Source: a virus. From it: a stretch of 64,000 nucleotides of DNA. Below the pieces are notes generated by a model. That model was not told the DNA's origin, searched no databases, and saw only the letters and a program-made list of their open reading frames with translations. Of the stretch, positions 51,294-58,280 are shown piece after piece. The stretch covers positions 43,097 to 107,096 of the IMG/VR virus record IMGVR_UViG_3300032797_000032; one strand, written 5' to 3'. How positions within the stretch are numbered: the stretch's first letter is position 1; each line of letters begins with the position of its first letter. A program made the position numbers and the translations under genes.

Positions 51294-51379
51294 TAGGGCT
51301 ATTAAGAGCTCCCTTCAGCAGCTGGAAGCAGGAGCACGTCAGCTCTTTTGAATCTTCCCAGCTTTGACGAATAGCCCTA
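51294..51379. ncRNA. Candidate structured RNA with nested pseudoknot
   Basis: No gene is visible here. An outer stem of about 10 bp (51294-51303 with 51370-51379) encloses two helices that cross each other: AAGAGCT at 51304-51310 with AGCTCTT at 51341-51347, and GCTGGAAG at 51321-51328 with CTTCCCAGC at 51354-51362 (one bulge). Crossing helices make a pseudoknot. The strand cannot be decided. It could be a 3'-end element of either operon or an independent small RNA. It does not fit a tRNA. Confidence 0.4.
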
Positions 51380-51395
51380 GCCCGTGGCTGGCAGG

Positions 51396-51665
51396 TTATT
51401 TTCCTTTTGAGGCAACTTTTGCAATGCAGTCAAAGCACAAAAGTTGGTCAGCTTCTTTAGAACAAGCAGAGCATACAGAGGGTTGAGCCGACAATACCTT
51501 TATGGACGTAATGTATTTTATGGGTATGCTATTAGTTACGCCCTCATCAGAATCTGCAGGCACCCTTCTAGCTCTACCTCTTGTAAATTGTAGGTGTTCT
51601 TTTGAGGAGAGTAAGACTTTGTAGATACCTCTCCCTGGTATCTTATAGGACACCACGAGTTTCAT
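51396..51665 (-). CDS. Small protein with C-terminal zinc ribbon
   Basis: The 89-residue product has a basic N-terminal part and a C-x-x-C...C-x-x-C site near its end (SVCSACSKEADQLLCFDCIA). A strong AAAGGAGG precedes the ATG. It is the last gene of the leftward operon and overlaps the previous one by 23 bases. It probably binds zinc. The role is unknown. Confidence 0.55.
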   Translation of the reverse strand: MKLVVSYKIPGRGIYKVLLSSKEHLQFTRGRARRVPADSDEGVTNSIPIKYITSIKVLSAQPSVCSACSKEADQLLCFDCIAKVASKGK

Positions 51666-51855
51666 ACTTGTCCTCCTTTCTCACATCCTCTAGAATATCA
51701 CGTTGTCTCTGTGTATTACAATCTCTAGGGTCTGAATGAATTGACCCTTGGTCTTTGTAGCTATATGCAGTAATCTGAACCTTTGTTCGTTCTATCTTTT
51801 TACCGCATATTTTGCATTTAGCAAGCCCTGTAGCTTGTTTTAAGGTAAACTCCAT
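51643..51855 (-). CDS. Small PARP-type zinc-finger-like protein
   Basis: The 70-residue protein has LAKCKICGKKIERTKVQITA at about residues 11-30, then HSDPRDC. The C-x2-C...H-x4/5-C layout recalls PARP-type zinc fingers that bind broken or nicked DNA. It could act as a small DNA- or RNA-binding factor. It stands in a row with other zinc-ribbon proteins. Confidence 0.55.
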   Translation of the reverse strand: MEFTLKQATGLAKCKICGKKIERTKVQITAYSYKDQGSIHSDPRDCNTQRQRDILEDVRKEDKYETRGVL

Positions 51856-51856
51856 A

Positions 51857-52300
51857 CTAGCCTCCTATCTTAATATCAAACTTGATATTGACAGGCTTTG
51901 ATACAAAGAGCTTTACCCCGCCAAGTATTTGAGATTGTTCAAGAAAGGCTTTAACCTCTGATTCAGATTCAAACCCCATTATATTGCCTGCAACTATTAG
52001 AATAAAGTTGCTTTTAGTAAGGATAGTAACAGGGTTTTTAGACCCTCTGGGCTTAGGTTTGTAATTGGGGTCTTGTTGTCTTTTCTTTTGAGCTGCGTAG
52101 CTATAGATTTCAGGATGAGCTACTGTTCTGAACCAAGTAGTCAAACCCGTAGCTTTTATGTCTTTGTTGAACTTCTTTTTATAAATCTCAACAAACCCAG
52201 CTTTTGTTATAGCTGGGACTCCTAGTTCCCCATTCAACTTTTTGACGCACTTTTTTGCCCAAGCTTTCTCTTCGGGCGTATGTGGTAATCCAGACATCAT
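51857..52300 (-). CDS. Unknown basic protein, 147 residues
   Basis: The product has a helical N-terminal half (TPEEKAWAKKCVKKLNGELG) and a beta C-terminal half ending VNIKFDIKIGG. A middle part is rich in Lys, Arg, Pro and Gln (QKKRQQDPNYKPKPRGSKNP). The N-terminus could be a helix-turn-helix-like DNA-binding unit, but no family is recognised. It starts at a double ATG behind GAGG. Confidence 0.4.
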   Translation of the reverse strand: MMSGLPHTPEEKAWAKKCVKKLNGELGVPAITKAGFVEIYKKKFNKDIKATGLTTWFRTVAHPEIYSYAAQKKRQQDPNYKPKPRGSKNPVTILTKSNFILIVAGNIMGFESESEVKAFLEQSQILGGVKLFVSKPVNIKFDIKIGG

Positions 52301-52304
52301 AACC

Positions 52305-52709
52305 TCACTTTCTTATCAGTTTATCAACCGTCAACATCTTGGGTTTATACGCTATGCTAAGCTGTGTAAACATCTTCGGGGCTAAGAACTTGCAACGCTT
52401 GAAGACATAGACACCGTTTATCAATACTCCATAGCCTTGTTGAAGCCTCATCTTGCTCTCAAAGGCTACATATTCGGGCTTCTCTTCAATAGAGTAGCCT
52501 TGCCCTGTGGTAAAGATATAAGGGGCGTCCGTTTTAGATTCTAGAAACTTCTTACGAACGTTTCTTACAATACGGCTGACCTTGACCTTTTGGACATTAA
52601 GCTCTTTTGCTAGGTCATCGGACGTCCAGACACCACCTTGTTCTAGGGTCTTGACTAGCTCTTGAGCCTTTTGGCTCATTACAAACCTTACTTTGACCTT
52701 TGACGACAT
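52305..52709 (-). CDS. Putative winged helix-turn-helix protein
   Basis: The 134-residue protein has VKTLEQGGVWTSDDLAKELN and VQKVKVSRIVRNVRKKFLES at about residues 18-57, a helix-turn-helix pattern with a following strand (PYIFTTGQGYSIEE) that would be the wing. It probably binds DNA and could regulate transcription of this operon. A basic C-terminal segment follows. GGAGG precedes the ATG. Confidence 0.5.
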   Translation of the reverse strand: MSSKVKVRFVMSQKAQELVKTLEQGGVWTSDDLAKELNVQKVKVSRIVRNVRKKFLESKTDAPYIFTTGQGYSIEEKPEYVAFESKMRLQQGYGVLINGVYVFKRCKFLAPKMFTQLSIAYKPKMLTVDKLIRK

Positions 52710-52720
52710 TAAACACCTCC

Positions 52721-53155
52721 TTACATTTTTACTAACTGCTTGTTAATCCTGCTCATAGCTCCCATAACTGCATCAAACTCCGCTTCTACAACCTTTACAC
52801 CTTGCGGAGTAAGGTTCTTCAACTTCAACTTCTTGGTATATTCTTCAACCCTAGCCAAAAGAGTAAACAGATACAAGGCGTCAGAGTTTTGCTTAAACAT
52901 CTGTTTAGCCATAGTAATCTTCTCAGCGGTCTCTGAAGAGATTGTTGGGCTCTTTCTAGGCTTAGGAGATATTATAGGTAACAGTTTGACCAATATCTCT
53001 GGTCTAGGCAATCCACCAGGTAGATGGCTAAGAACAATAGAAAGGTGTATCTTCTCTTTCTTTAAGAGCTCCCCCATCTCCCTTTTATTACCTAGAATAG
53101 TAGCTTTGGCTGCTTCGACTAGGTTCATTACAACTTGTGGGTATTGTCTTTTCAT
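52721..53155 (-). CDS. Unknown helical protein
   Basis: ATG 53155, preceded by AAAGGAGGTGATACTA, is chosen over an in-frame start 39 bases upstream. The 144-residue product is helical and basic (KRQYPQVVMNLVEAAKATIL), with a Pro-rich middle (HLPGGLPRPEILVKLLPIIS) and a charged C-terminal coil. No family is recognised. Confidence 0.5.
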   Translation of the reverse strand: MKRQYPQVVMNLVEAAKATILGNKREMGELLKKEKIHLSIVLSHLPGGLPRPEILVKLLPIISPKPRKSPTISSETAEKITMAKQMFKQNSDALYLFTLLARVEEYTKKLKLKNLTPQGVKVVEAEFDAVMGAMSRINKQLVKM

Positions 53156-53169
53156 TAGTATCACCTCCT

Positions 53170-53439
53170 TTATAGTTTTTGGAATACGTGCCACATATAT
53201 TGACCATCAAGGGTTTTTACTGTGCCTAAGAAGTGCCAATTATCATCATAGAACTTCATAGGTAGCCCTGTTCCAGCTATATTGATTTCTACCTTTTTAG
53301 TTTCCTTCTCAGGGTCAACTATGCAGTAGATAACAACATCTCCGTTTTGCTCACAAACAGAGATAGGTATAGCAGGAAGAGGAACGTCAATATATTGGTA
53401 GCCTTTAATTACTAGTGGGTATTTGTAAATTGTGTGCAT
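53170..53439 (-). CDS. DUF7352-like small beta protein
   Basis: The 89-residue product begins MHTIYKYPLVIKGYQYIDVP and contains VIYCIVDPEKETKKVEINI and GTGLPM, then ends MWHVFQK. This is the layout of a small phage family I know as DUF7352, whose function is unknown. It is encoded within the leftward operon and overlaps the preceding gene by 28 bases. Confidence 0.6.
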   Translation of the reverse strand: MHTIYKYPLVIKGYQYIDVPLPAIPISVCEQNGDVVIYCIVDPEKETKKVEINIAGTGLPMKFYDDNWHFLGTVKTLDGQYMWHVFQKL

Positions 53440-53606
53440 TTCTTATCCTCCTTGTCGAACTCGTTGAATAAAAGGGTTAGCCTACAAGGGTCGCAATATT
53501 TCTCAGGGTTTGTTTCTCTTATGTGACAACCGCAACGCTTGCACCTTCGTCCAAGACCATAGGTTCTTACAGGTTTGCCTGACATAATCTCTATAGTATG
53601 AACCAT
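53412..53606 (-). CDS. Small zinc-ribbon protein
   Basis: The 64-residue protein has RRCKRCGCHIRETNPEKYCD followed by PC: two C-x-x-C pairs, a typical zinc ribbon. GGGAGG stands ten bases before the ATG. It overlaps the preceding gene's C-terminal coding part by 104 bases in another frame, which is long for this operon. Both frames look coding, so an overlapping arrangement is accepted with caution. Confidence 0.5.
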   Translation of the reverse strand: MVHTIEIMSGKPVRTYGLGRRCKRCGCHIRETNPEKYCDPCRLTLLFNEFDKEDKKCTQFTNTH

Positions 53607-54048
53607 CTAGTATCATCCTCCCTTTCTGTTTAGCTCTATACCAAAACCAATCAAGGTATATGAGTAGAAACTTATCTATACGGTTTTTATAGAGCCTGAT
53701 GGCGTATTTGTGCCCATCTTCGGCTTCTTGTAAGGTTGCGTATCTTTGACAGTAGATTTCGCAACCCCTTGGAGATAGTTTAGGAAAGACCATAGTTTCG
53801 AATATGATAGGTTTATGCTTAGGGTCAGAGTTAAAGCTATGGTCCATACCTAGCCAAACTGTAGATACATCAAGTAACCAGCTTTGGTAAAGACCTACTC
53901 TGCGATATTCATTATCTTCAAACTTTTCGCACCACTCTGCCATAGACATAGGAGTGCCGTCCTTAGCCCAATAGCGAATACCATACTTCTTATCCATTTC
54001 TGCGAATTGTTTTCTTGCCTCTTCTGGGAGTTTGAATTTTTCTTTCAT
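53503..54048 (-). CDS. Conserved phage protein, unknown function
   Basis: I choose ATG 54048, preceded by GGAGGCAAA. The 181-residue product has YWAKDGTPMSMAEWCEKFED near the start and a block VSTVWLGMDHSFN with PIIFETMVFPKLS and RYATLQEAEDGHKYAI. I recall similar blocks in many phages, without a known function. The C-terminal 35 residues are Arg/Lys/Trp-rich and share DNA with the zinc-ribbon gene at 53412. Confidence 0.55.
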   Translation of the reverse strand: MKEKFKLPEEARKQFAEMDKKYGIRYWAKDGTPMSMAEWCEKFEDNEYRRVGLYQSWLLDVSTVWLGMDHSFNSDPKHKPIIFETMVFPKLSPRGCEIYCQRYATLQEAEDGHKYAIRLYKNRIDKFLLIYLDWFWYRAKQKGRMILDGSYYRDYVRQTCKNLWSWTKVQALRLSHKRNKP

Positions 54049-54323
54049 TTTGCCTCCATATGTTTTCTTCGTGTTATCCAACTCTTAATTCCCGTTCCTT
54101 TGCGGGAAGGTTTAGGCTCTAGTATTTTTACTAAGCCTTTAAGATAAACAAGCGGTATCTTGGCTCCCCTTTCCATAATCCACTTGACGTCAGCCTCTTC
54201 GCTTAGTCCTGGAACAGCTCCTACAAGGGCGTCCTTTTCTCCTGTGATTTCGTCCTCAACTGCAACGATACCAATACAACCTACTCCCATAGGGCTGAAC
54301 CAAACTCTGTCTAATACTTTCAT
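54045..54323 (-). CDS. Small unknown protein, 92 residues
   Basis: The product has MKVLDRVWFSPMGVGCIGIV at the start, a beta-rich middle and a basic end RKGTGIKSWITRRKHMEAK. It overlaps neighbours by ATGA on both sides, which supports it as coding. No motif is recognised. Confidence 0.5.
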   Translation of the reverse strand: MKVLDRVWFSPMGVGCIGIVAVEDEITGEKDALVGAVPGLSEEADVKWIMERGAKIPLVYLKGLVKILEPKPSRKGTGIKSWITRRKHMEAK

Positions 54324-54844
54324 TTAGCCTCCTTCTTTACTTGGTTAAAGTTATCAGGTCTTTTCTCCATTTCTTTTCTTACTTGGTCTAAAGAGATAGG
54401 AGAGAACTTCCAACAATCTACTCCCACATCAAAGCTCTTACCCCAAGGCTCTATCATACCGTGCGAGTGCCCATATAAGTGCCAAGAGCCATAATGAGAC
54501 CTTGACCAAACCCGCATAGCATAGTGGCACAAGACTATATTTACATCTTTGAGGTCTATGATAGCTTTTATGTCTTCAAACAAATGAAAATATGGCATAA
54601 CATTAGAATCGTGGCTACCTATAGTAAGATATTTCTTACCATTCAACCTTTCTATAATATACCTAAGCTCCCCAAAGCCAAAGTCTCCTAGGTGGTAGAT
54701 TGTATCAGTAGGTTTGACTTTCTTGTTCCAGTTGTCTATCATAATCTCATTCATCTCAAGGGCGTCCGAGAAAGGGCGGTTGCAGAACTTGATAATGTTG
54801 CCGTGGTTGAAGTGAGTATCAGAAGTAAACCAGATATTGTTCAT
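54320..54844 (-). CDS. Metallophosphoesterase
   Basis: The 174-residue protein has the calcineurin-like phosphoesterase motifs: FTSDTHFNHGNI (D-x-H) near residue 6, YHLGDFGFGE (GD) near residue 49, the GNHD-type motif as IGSHD near residue 76, NIVLCHYAM, and LYGHSH at about residue 123. The Asn of GNHD is replaced by Ser, which also occurs in some active relatives but should be noted. It may cleave phosphodiesters such as cyclic nucleotides. A row of ATGA overlaps ties it to its neighbours. Confidence 0.8.
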   Translation of the reverse strand: MNNIWFTSDTHFNHGNIIKFCNRPFSDALEMNEIMIDNWNKKVKPTDTIYHLGDFGFGELRYIIERLNGKKYLTIGSHDSNVMPYFHLFEDIKAIIDLKDVNIVLCHYAMRVWSRSHYGSWHLYGHSHGMIEPWGKSFDVGVDCWKFSPISLDQVRKEMEKRPDNFNQVKKEAK

Positions 54845-54850
54845 ACATCC

Positions 54851-55012
54851 TCACTTTCTTTTGACTGAATCTGAAATATCTAAAGCTATACAGTATCCTA
54901 CCAACATAGCAAGACCTACTTTGGCGCCAGAAGACATAGGTTGTGCAATCTTCCAATGGTCTGATAACAAAACTAGAAACATAAGCCCTAGAATAAAAAC
55001 AACTAATCTCAT
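54851..55012 (-). CDS. Small membrane protein (53 residues)
   Basis: The frame starts at ATG 55012 behind AAAGGAGGTCAA and overlaps the preceding stop by ATGA. The product has two hydrophobic stretches, LVVFILGLMFLVLLS and AKVGLAMLVGYCIALDIS, and a basic end. It is probably a two-pass inner-membrane protein. No function is visible. Confidence 0.55.
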   Translation of the reverse strand: MRLVVFILGLMFLVLLSDHWKIAQPMSSGAKVGLAMLVGYCIALDISDSVKRK

Positions 55013-55332
55013 TTGACCTCCTTTAGAAGCTTTGAGGTTGCTTCTTTGATAGAGTTAGGATTGTTTCTCTCAAAAAACTCCCATTTATCCACAACCTTCA
55101 TAAGCTTCGGACTAGGCATCATACCTTCAGCTATCAATAGGTATATAGGCTTGTTGAGAGCTATAGCAAGAGTAAGTTGAAGTAGGCATAAGGGAGACTT
55201 CTCGTAGTTCTCTGTAAACAAGCTAACAAAGACTTCAGAAGACTTGATGCCTTTGAGTTGTTTCTCGACAAACTTCTGAAGCTCTTTGCTTGCATCGTGG
55301 ACTCCTCCATCTACATAATTGATATCATCCAT
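55009..55332 (-). CDS. TIR/deoxyribosyltransferase-like protein without the usual Glu
   Basis: The 107-residue protein has SSEVFVSLFTENYEKSPLCL at about residues 31-50, then LQLTLAIALNKPIYLLIAEG. This is the layout of small TIR or nucleoside deoxyribosyltransferase-like folds: an AD-x-F/V strand, a Ser-x-x-C turn and a helix ending in GKPI. In NAD-cleaving TIRs the helix carries a catalytic Glu in S-x-x-C-x-x-E-L; here the position is Gln (SPLCLLQL). So it may bind a nucleotide without cleaving it. The fold call is from pattern only. Confidence 0.45.
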   Translation of the reverse strand: MDDINYVDGGVHDASKELQKFVEKQLKGIKSSEVFVSLFTENYEKSPLCLLQLTLAIALNKPIYLLIAEGMMPSPKLMKVVDKWEFFERNNPNSIKEATSKLLKEVK

Positions 55333-55564
55333 TTCTTCTCCTTTTCCCCATATCCATAGTCCTTCTCCAAACCTCAGCTTTAGCCAATAAATACTTTTTC
55401 TTCCAGACTTTGTTTATTGACCTTAGCCAAAATTGGCTATTCTTTCCATAAGGAGTAAGTATGGAATCATCTGATTTTCCTAACATATCCTTATAGATAC
55501 TTTGGAGAGCCTTATCATTGAGACAAGATAACCTTAACCTTCTTCGAATAGTTCTATATCTCAT
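55325..55564 (-). CDS. Small very basic protein, 79 residues
   Basis: The product is rich in Arg and Lys (MRYRTIRRRLRLSCLNDKAL, ending MDMGKRRRNG), so it should bind nucleic acid. It overlaps the ligase gene by ATGA and its downstream neighbour by eight bases. No family is recognised. Confidence 0.5.
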   Translation of the reverse strand: MRYRTIRRRLRLSCLNDKALQSIYKDMLGKSDDSILTPYGKNSQFWLRSINKVWKKKYLLAKAEVWRRTMDMGKRRRNG

Positions 55565-56775
55565 TTATCCTCCCTCACTCTCTTAAAGACTGGGAAACGC
55601 ATACTACCGTCTTTTGTAATCTCTTGAGCTTTTACTTCAATGATTTTTCCTATCATTGACTTTCTATGCTTCCAAAATTCAACTCTTTGGACATCCTTAT
55701 ACCCGCCCCCAACATCTACTAAAGTGCCATTAGGAAGCTTGCAAACAAAAGCTCCAAGCATTCCAACATACTTGCCCTCCCCTTCTTTGAAATCTACTAT
55801 AGGCAAGTCTTTGGTAATTACGAATTTGAGTTTCAACCAATCCCTAGTCCTGTCGAAAATATACAACGAATTGAGATTTTTGGCTACTGCACCCTCATAA
55901 CCTTCTTTGAGGTAGGCTTTAGCCTTATCCCAAGCCTCAGCTGTATTTCTAACCTTAACATTGGGCACTAGCGATACGGAGGAGGTGTCTTTGGGAAAGA
56001 GCCTTTGTAATATATCCAACCTCTTTTCGAGCGTCCTAGAGCCTTGTTTAGAACGCCACTCCTCTAAAGACAAGAAGTCGAAAACATAGAATTTCAAAGT
56101 CTTGGAAGTCTTGCTAGTCTTTGAGGATTTTACAACAGACAAGGACTCATTCCAGTCCTCTCCATAAATCTCCCCATCAAGGACTCCCTCTTTTACAACC
56201 TTTTGGACTTCTTGACCTATGTGGTCAATGTTGAACATCTCCTTACCGTTTCGGGAGACCGCTCCAAAGAATTGACCGCCTTCGAAGATTAGGACGCACC
56301 TTAGCCCGTCATACTTAGGCTGGATAATCCAATTGGAGTCAAGAATATCTGTTTGGTCAATCTCCTCACAAGCCTCAAGCTCGAAGGTAGGTATCAGTTT
56401 TGGGAAGACTTTGTTAATACTAATCTCTGATACACCTATGCGAAGTTTCTTCTCCCACATTCCTTTTAGCCAGCGGTTTACTAAAGGGTCTTCGGTTGAG
56501 ACCGTCATAGCTACTTCAAGCCTAGCTTTGTCTCCTGTAATCTTTCGGCTGTTGAGCCTCTTCCGTAAATCGAGAAGGGAGTCAAGTCTAGGGATAGGAT
56601 ACTTCTCTGGCAAGGGTTTTACCTTGCCTACTCCATAGGTAAGCATAGGGCTTAATGCGGTCTCAAAATAGAACTTGGCGAACTCATCGTTTTTGAGTTT
56701 ACCTAGAAGCTCTATCTTGAGGTTGGTTCCAGAGGTCTCCGAGATTGCTTCGAGTATTTTAAGGGTTTTGTTCAT
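55561..56775 (-). CDS. ATP-dependent DNA ligase
   Basis: The 404-residue protein seals nicks in DNA during phage replication. The adenylation motif I KYDGLR lies at about residue 154 in WIIQPKYDGLRCVLIF, with the nucleophilic Lys. Motif III is in VFDFLSLEEW, motif IV is EGYEGAVAK near residue 293, and motif V is WLKLKF. A C-terminal OB-like part follows. Residues 1-130 are the helical N-terminal domain typical of T4/T7-type ligases. GGAGGTCAACA precedes the ATG. Confidence 0.92.
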   Translation of the reverse strand: MNKTLKILEAISETSGTNLKIELLGKLKNDEFAKFYFETALSPMLTYGVGKVKPLPEKYPIPRLDSLLDLRKRLNSRKITGDKARLEVAMTVSTEDPLVNRWLKGMWEKKLRIGVSEISINKVFPKLIPTFELEACEEIDQTDILDSNWIIQPKYDGLRCVLIFEGGQFFGAVSRNGKEMFNIDHIGQEVQKVVKEGVLDGEIYGEDWNESLSVVKSSKTSKTSKTLKFYVFDFLSLEEWRSKQGSRTLEKRLDILQRLFPKDTSSVSLVPNVKVRNTAEAWDKAKAYLKEGYEGAVAKNLNSLYIFDRTRDWLKLKFVITKDLPIVDFKEGEGKYVGMLGAFVCKLPNGTLVDVGGGYKDVQRVEFWKHRKSMIGKIIEVKAQEITKDGSMRFPVFKRVREDK

Positions 56776-57196
56776 TGTTGACCTCCTTCTTTATTTGATA
56801 GATAGTAGCTCCTAGACTAGACAAGATTTGGACTAGCAGGGAAACGTTCTCTACGGTAAGCCTCTCCGATTTCTCAGCTAACTGGAGAACCTTACCCATA
56901 AACCACTTAATGATTTCATTGTCTAGCTTTCTATCAAGCAGTTCTTTCAACGAAAGGCTCTCCCAATTACCTTTTTCTTCTTGGGCTCTTATGTATATTC
57001 TACTAAGCAAGTCAGCCTTTTCTTCTGTTGAAGTCATTTGAAAGAGCTTTTGCTGTAGTGTAGCTATAAGTCTGAGGGTTTCCTCTTTGTGTAAGCCTAT
57101 CCAAGCTGTAGGCTTACCGAAGTCTATGACAATGTTGTCGTCTTTGAGAGTTACCGCAATTAGTAACTCTCCTTCGTCATCTTTAAGCTGACTCAT
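56759..57196 (-). CDS. Unknown helical protein before the ligase gene
   Basis: ATG 57196, behind GGAGGAGGGGG, is the likely start; an upstream frame extension is not needed. The 145-residue product starts with a beta part (ELLIAVTLKDDNIVIDFGKP) and continues as helices rich in Lys and Glu (LSRIYIRAQEEKGNWESLSL). It overlaps the ligase start by 17 bases. No family is recognised. Confidence 0.5.
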   Translation of the reverse strand: MSQLKDDEGELLIAVTLKDDNIVIDFGKPTAWIGLHKEETLRLIATLQQKLFQMTSTEEKADLLSRIYIRAQEEKGNWESLSLKELLDRKLDNEIIKWFMGKVLQLAEKSERLTVENVSLLVQILSSLGATIYQIKKEVNNEQNP

Positions 57197-57638
57197 CCCC
57201 CTCCTCCTTTTCCATTTCAACCTCAAACTCTGGTTTGCGAACCCAATCAAACTTGTCTCCCTTTTGCCAGAATTGCACGATTTTGAGGTCATAACAGTTC
57301 ATTGTATCTCCTACACAACCGTGAGCTGGTGGGTCTCCGTAATGGATTGGTGGGTAGTTGCCTTTCTTATCTTTCTCTGAAATCCAATCCTTAACTACTT
57401 TAGAGAAGGCTTCGAAGTGTCTGCCCTTAAAGATTTCTTGCATTCTATCCCAGTTGAACTCTACAAGAAATCTACTACGGCAGTCTTGGCAAGAAATCTG
57501 GACTAAAATAACCTCTTGGGCATATATGTTAGGGCTAAGGCTAGGGTTGAACTCTCCATATCTAGGAGTGCCATTGCAGTCATACCAAGTAGGCTCTTCT
57601 TTGATACGCTCTCGTATATCTGGGTAGTAGCTATGCAT
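57183..57638 (-). CDS. Unknown phage protein with CxxC motif, 151 residues
   Basis: The product has MHSYYPDIRERIKEEPTWYD, a single C-x-x-C in VQISCQDCRSRFLVEF near residue 50, then YPPIHYGDPPAHGCVGDTMN and an acidic end. It may bind zinc. I have seen similar blocks in phage proteins without function. GGGAGG precedes the ATG. Confidence 0.5.
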   Translation of the reverse strand: MHSYYPDIRERIKEEPTWYDCNGTPRYGEFNPSLSPNIYAQEVILVQISCQDCRSRFLVEFNWDRMQEIFKGRHFEAFSKVVKDWISEKDKKGNYPPIHYGDPPAHGCVGDTMNCYDLKIVQFWQKGDKFDWVRKPEFEVEMEKEEGDESA

Positions 57639-57639
57639 T

Positions 57640-57810
57640 CTATCCTCCCTTTCTTATGTTAATTTGAATATCACTAAGGGCACAAACTACAGCAAGAAAT
57701 GTAAAGGCTATAGACTTGAGCCCATCAAAGAATGCGAAGATTAACGCAAGGTTGATTGATACTACGGAGATAACCTTTAGGTAAGCTACAAAGTTTTCGC
57801 TGAGTTTCAT
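57640..57810 (-). CDS. Small membrane protein (56 residues)
   Basis: ATG 57810 lies behind AAAGGAGCATTAA. The product has two hydrophobic stretches, LKVISVVSINLALIFAFF and SIAFTFLAVVCALSDI, and ends NIRKGG. It is probably a two-pass membrane protein. Its stop lies two bases before the next gene's start region. Confidence 0.55.
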   Translation of the reverse strand: MKLSENFVAYLKVISVVSINLALIFAFFDGLKSIAFTFLAVVCALSDIQINIRKGG

Positions 57811-57957
57811 TTAATGCTCCTTTCTTTCTCTAAGCAACCCCTCAACGCCTTCGTGTTTCTCGAAAAGCTCTTTGTATGCTGGGTCTTTCTTACGCTCCTC
57901 GTCAGCAATCTTTACAAGAGCTTCAAGAGTTGATTTGATATCTTCTTCTTTAATCAC
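57811..57957 (-). CDS. Small helical protein with GTG start (48 residues)
   Basis: GTG 57957 has AAAGGAGG at good distance and overlaps the preceding stop (GTGA), so it is preferred over a longer upstream form. The product is charged and helical (EEDIKSTLEALVKIADEERK). The function is unknown. Confidence 0.5.
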   Translation of the reverse strand: MIKEEDIKSTLEALVKIADEERKKDPAYKELFEKHEGVEGLLRERKEH

Positions 57958-58128
57958 TTTCGTCCTCCTTTGGGCGGTTTCCAATGATAGCATTCATCGC
58001 TATGGTTGTAAGACATACCCCACATACGGAACCTTATAGGGCGTCCCTTATATTCCATAGGTTGACCTTGACCCTCTTCTGGCTTCGCATCGTGAACCAC
58101 ACATTGGACAAGATTTTTTATTTTTCAT
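57954..58128 (-). pseudogene. Frameshifted small protein (57 residues if joined)
   Basis: From ATG 58128 (ATGA overlap with the gene before) the frame gives MKNKKSC and stops after 26 residues at 58048. The +1 frame carries a convincing protein, VQCVVHDAKPEEGQGQPMEY followed by RFRMWGMSYNHSDECYHWKP, which has no good start of its own. Removing one A from the AAAAAA run at the fifth codon would join them into one 57-residue frame ending at 57954. It may be a mutated gene, a sequencing error, or slippage on the A run. Confidence 0.5.
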
Positions 58129-58277
58129 AGTAATCTCTTTCGTCTATTACGTTCTCTTTCTGTATAGTCAGTTATTTTATTGCGTTTTATCAACTTTTTT
58201 AATCTTCCATCTTTGACCATATGACATCTACGACAAAGATATTCCCAATCTCTTGATTTCCTCACCTCCTTCCGCAT
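58125..58277 (-). CDS. Small HNH/zinc-like basic protein (50 residues)
   Basis: ATG 58277 follows the previous stop closely, with AGGGAG six bases upstream. The product MRKEVRKSRDWEYLCRRCHM then VKDGRLKKLIKRNK has a C-x-x-C-H pair followed by DGR, as in fragments of HNH nucleases or small zinc proteins. It is very basic. It may be a degenerate HNH unit or a nucleic-acid-binding peptide. Confidence 0.5.
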   Translation of the reverse strand: MRKEVRKSRDWEYLCRRCHMVKDGRLKKLIKRNKITDYTERERNRRKRLL

Positions 58278-58280
58278 AAT

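Noticed and set aside
51294-51379. A tRNA gene
   Set aside because: The outer stem is compatible, but no T-arm or anticodon arm of normal geometry exists on either strand, and the inner helices cross.
53884-54147. A + strand open frame inside the leftward operon
   Set aside because: It lies opposite well-supported - strand genes with good ribosome binding sites and has none itself.
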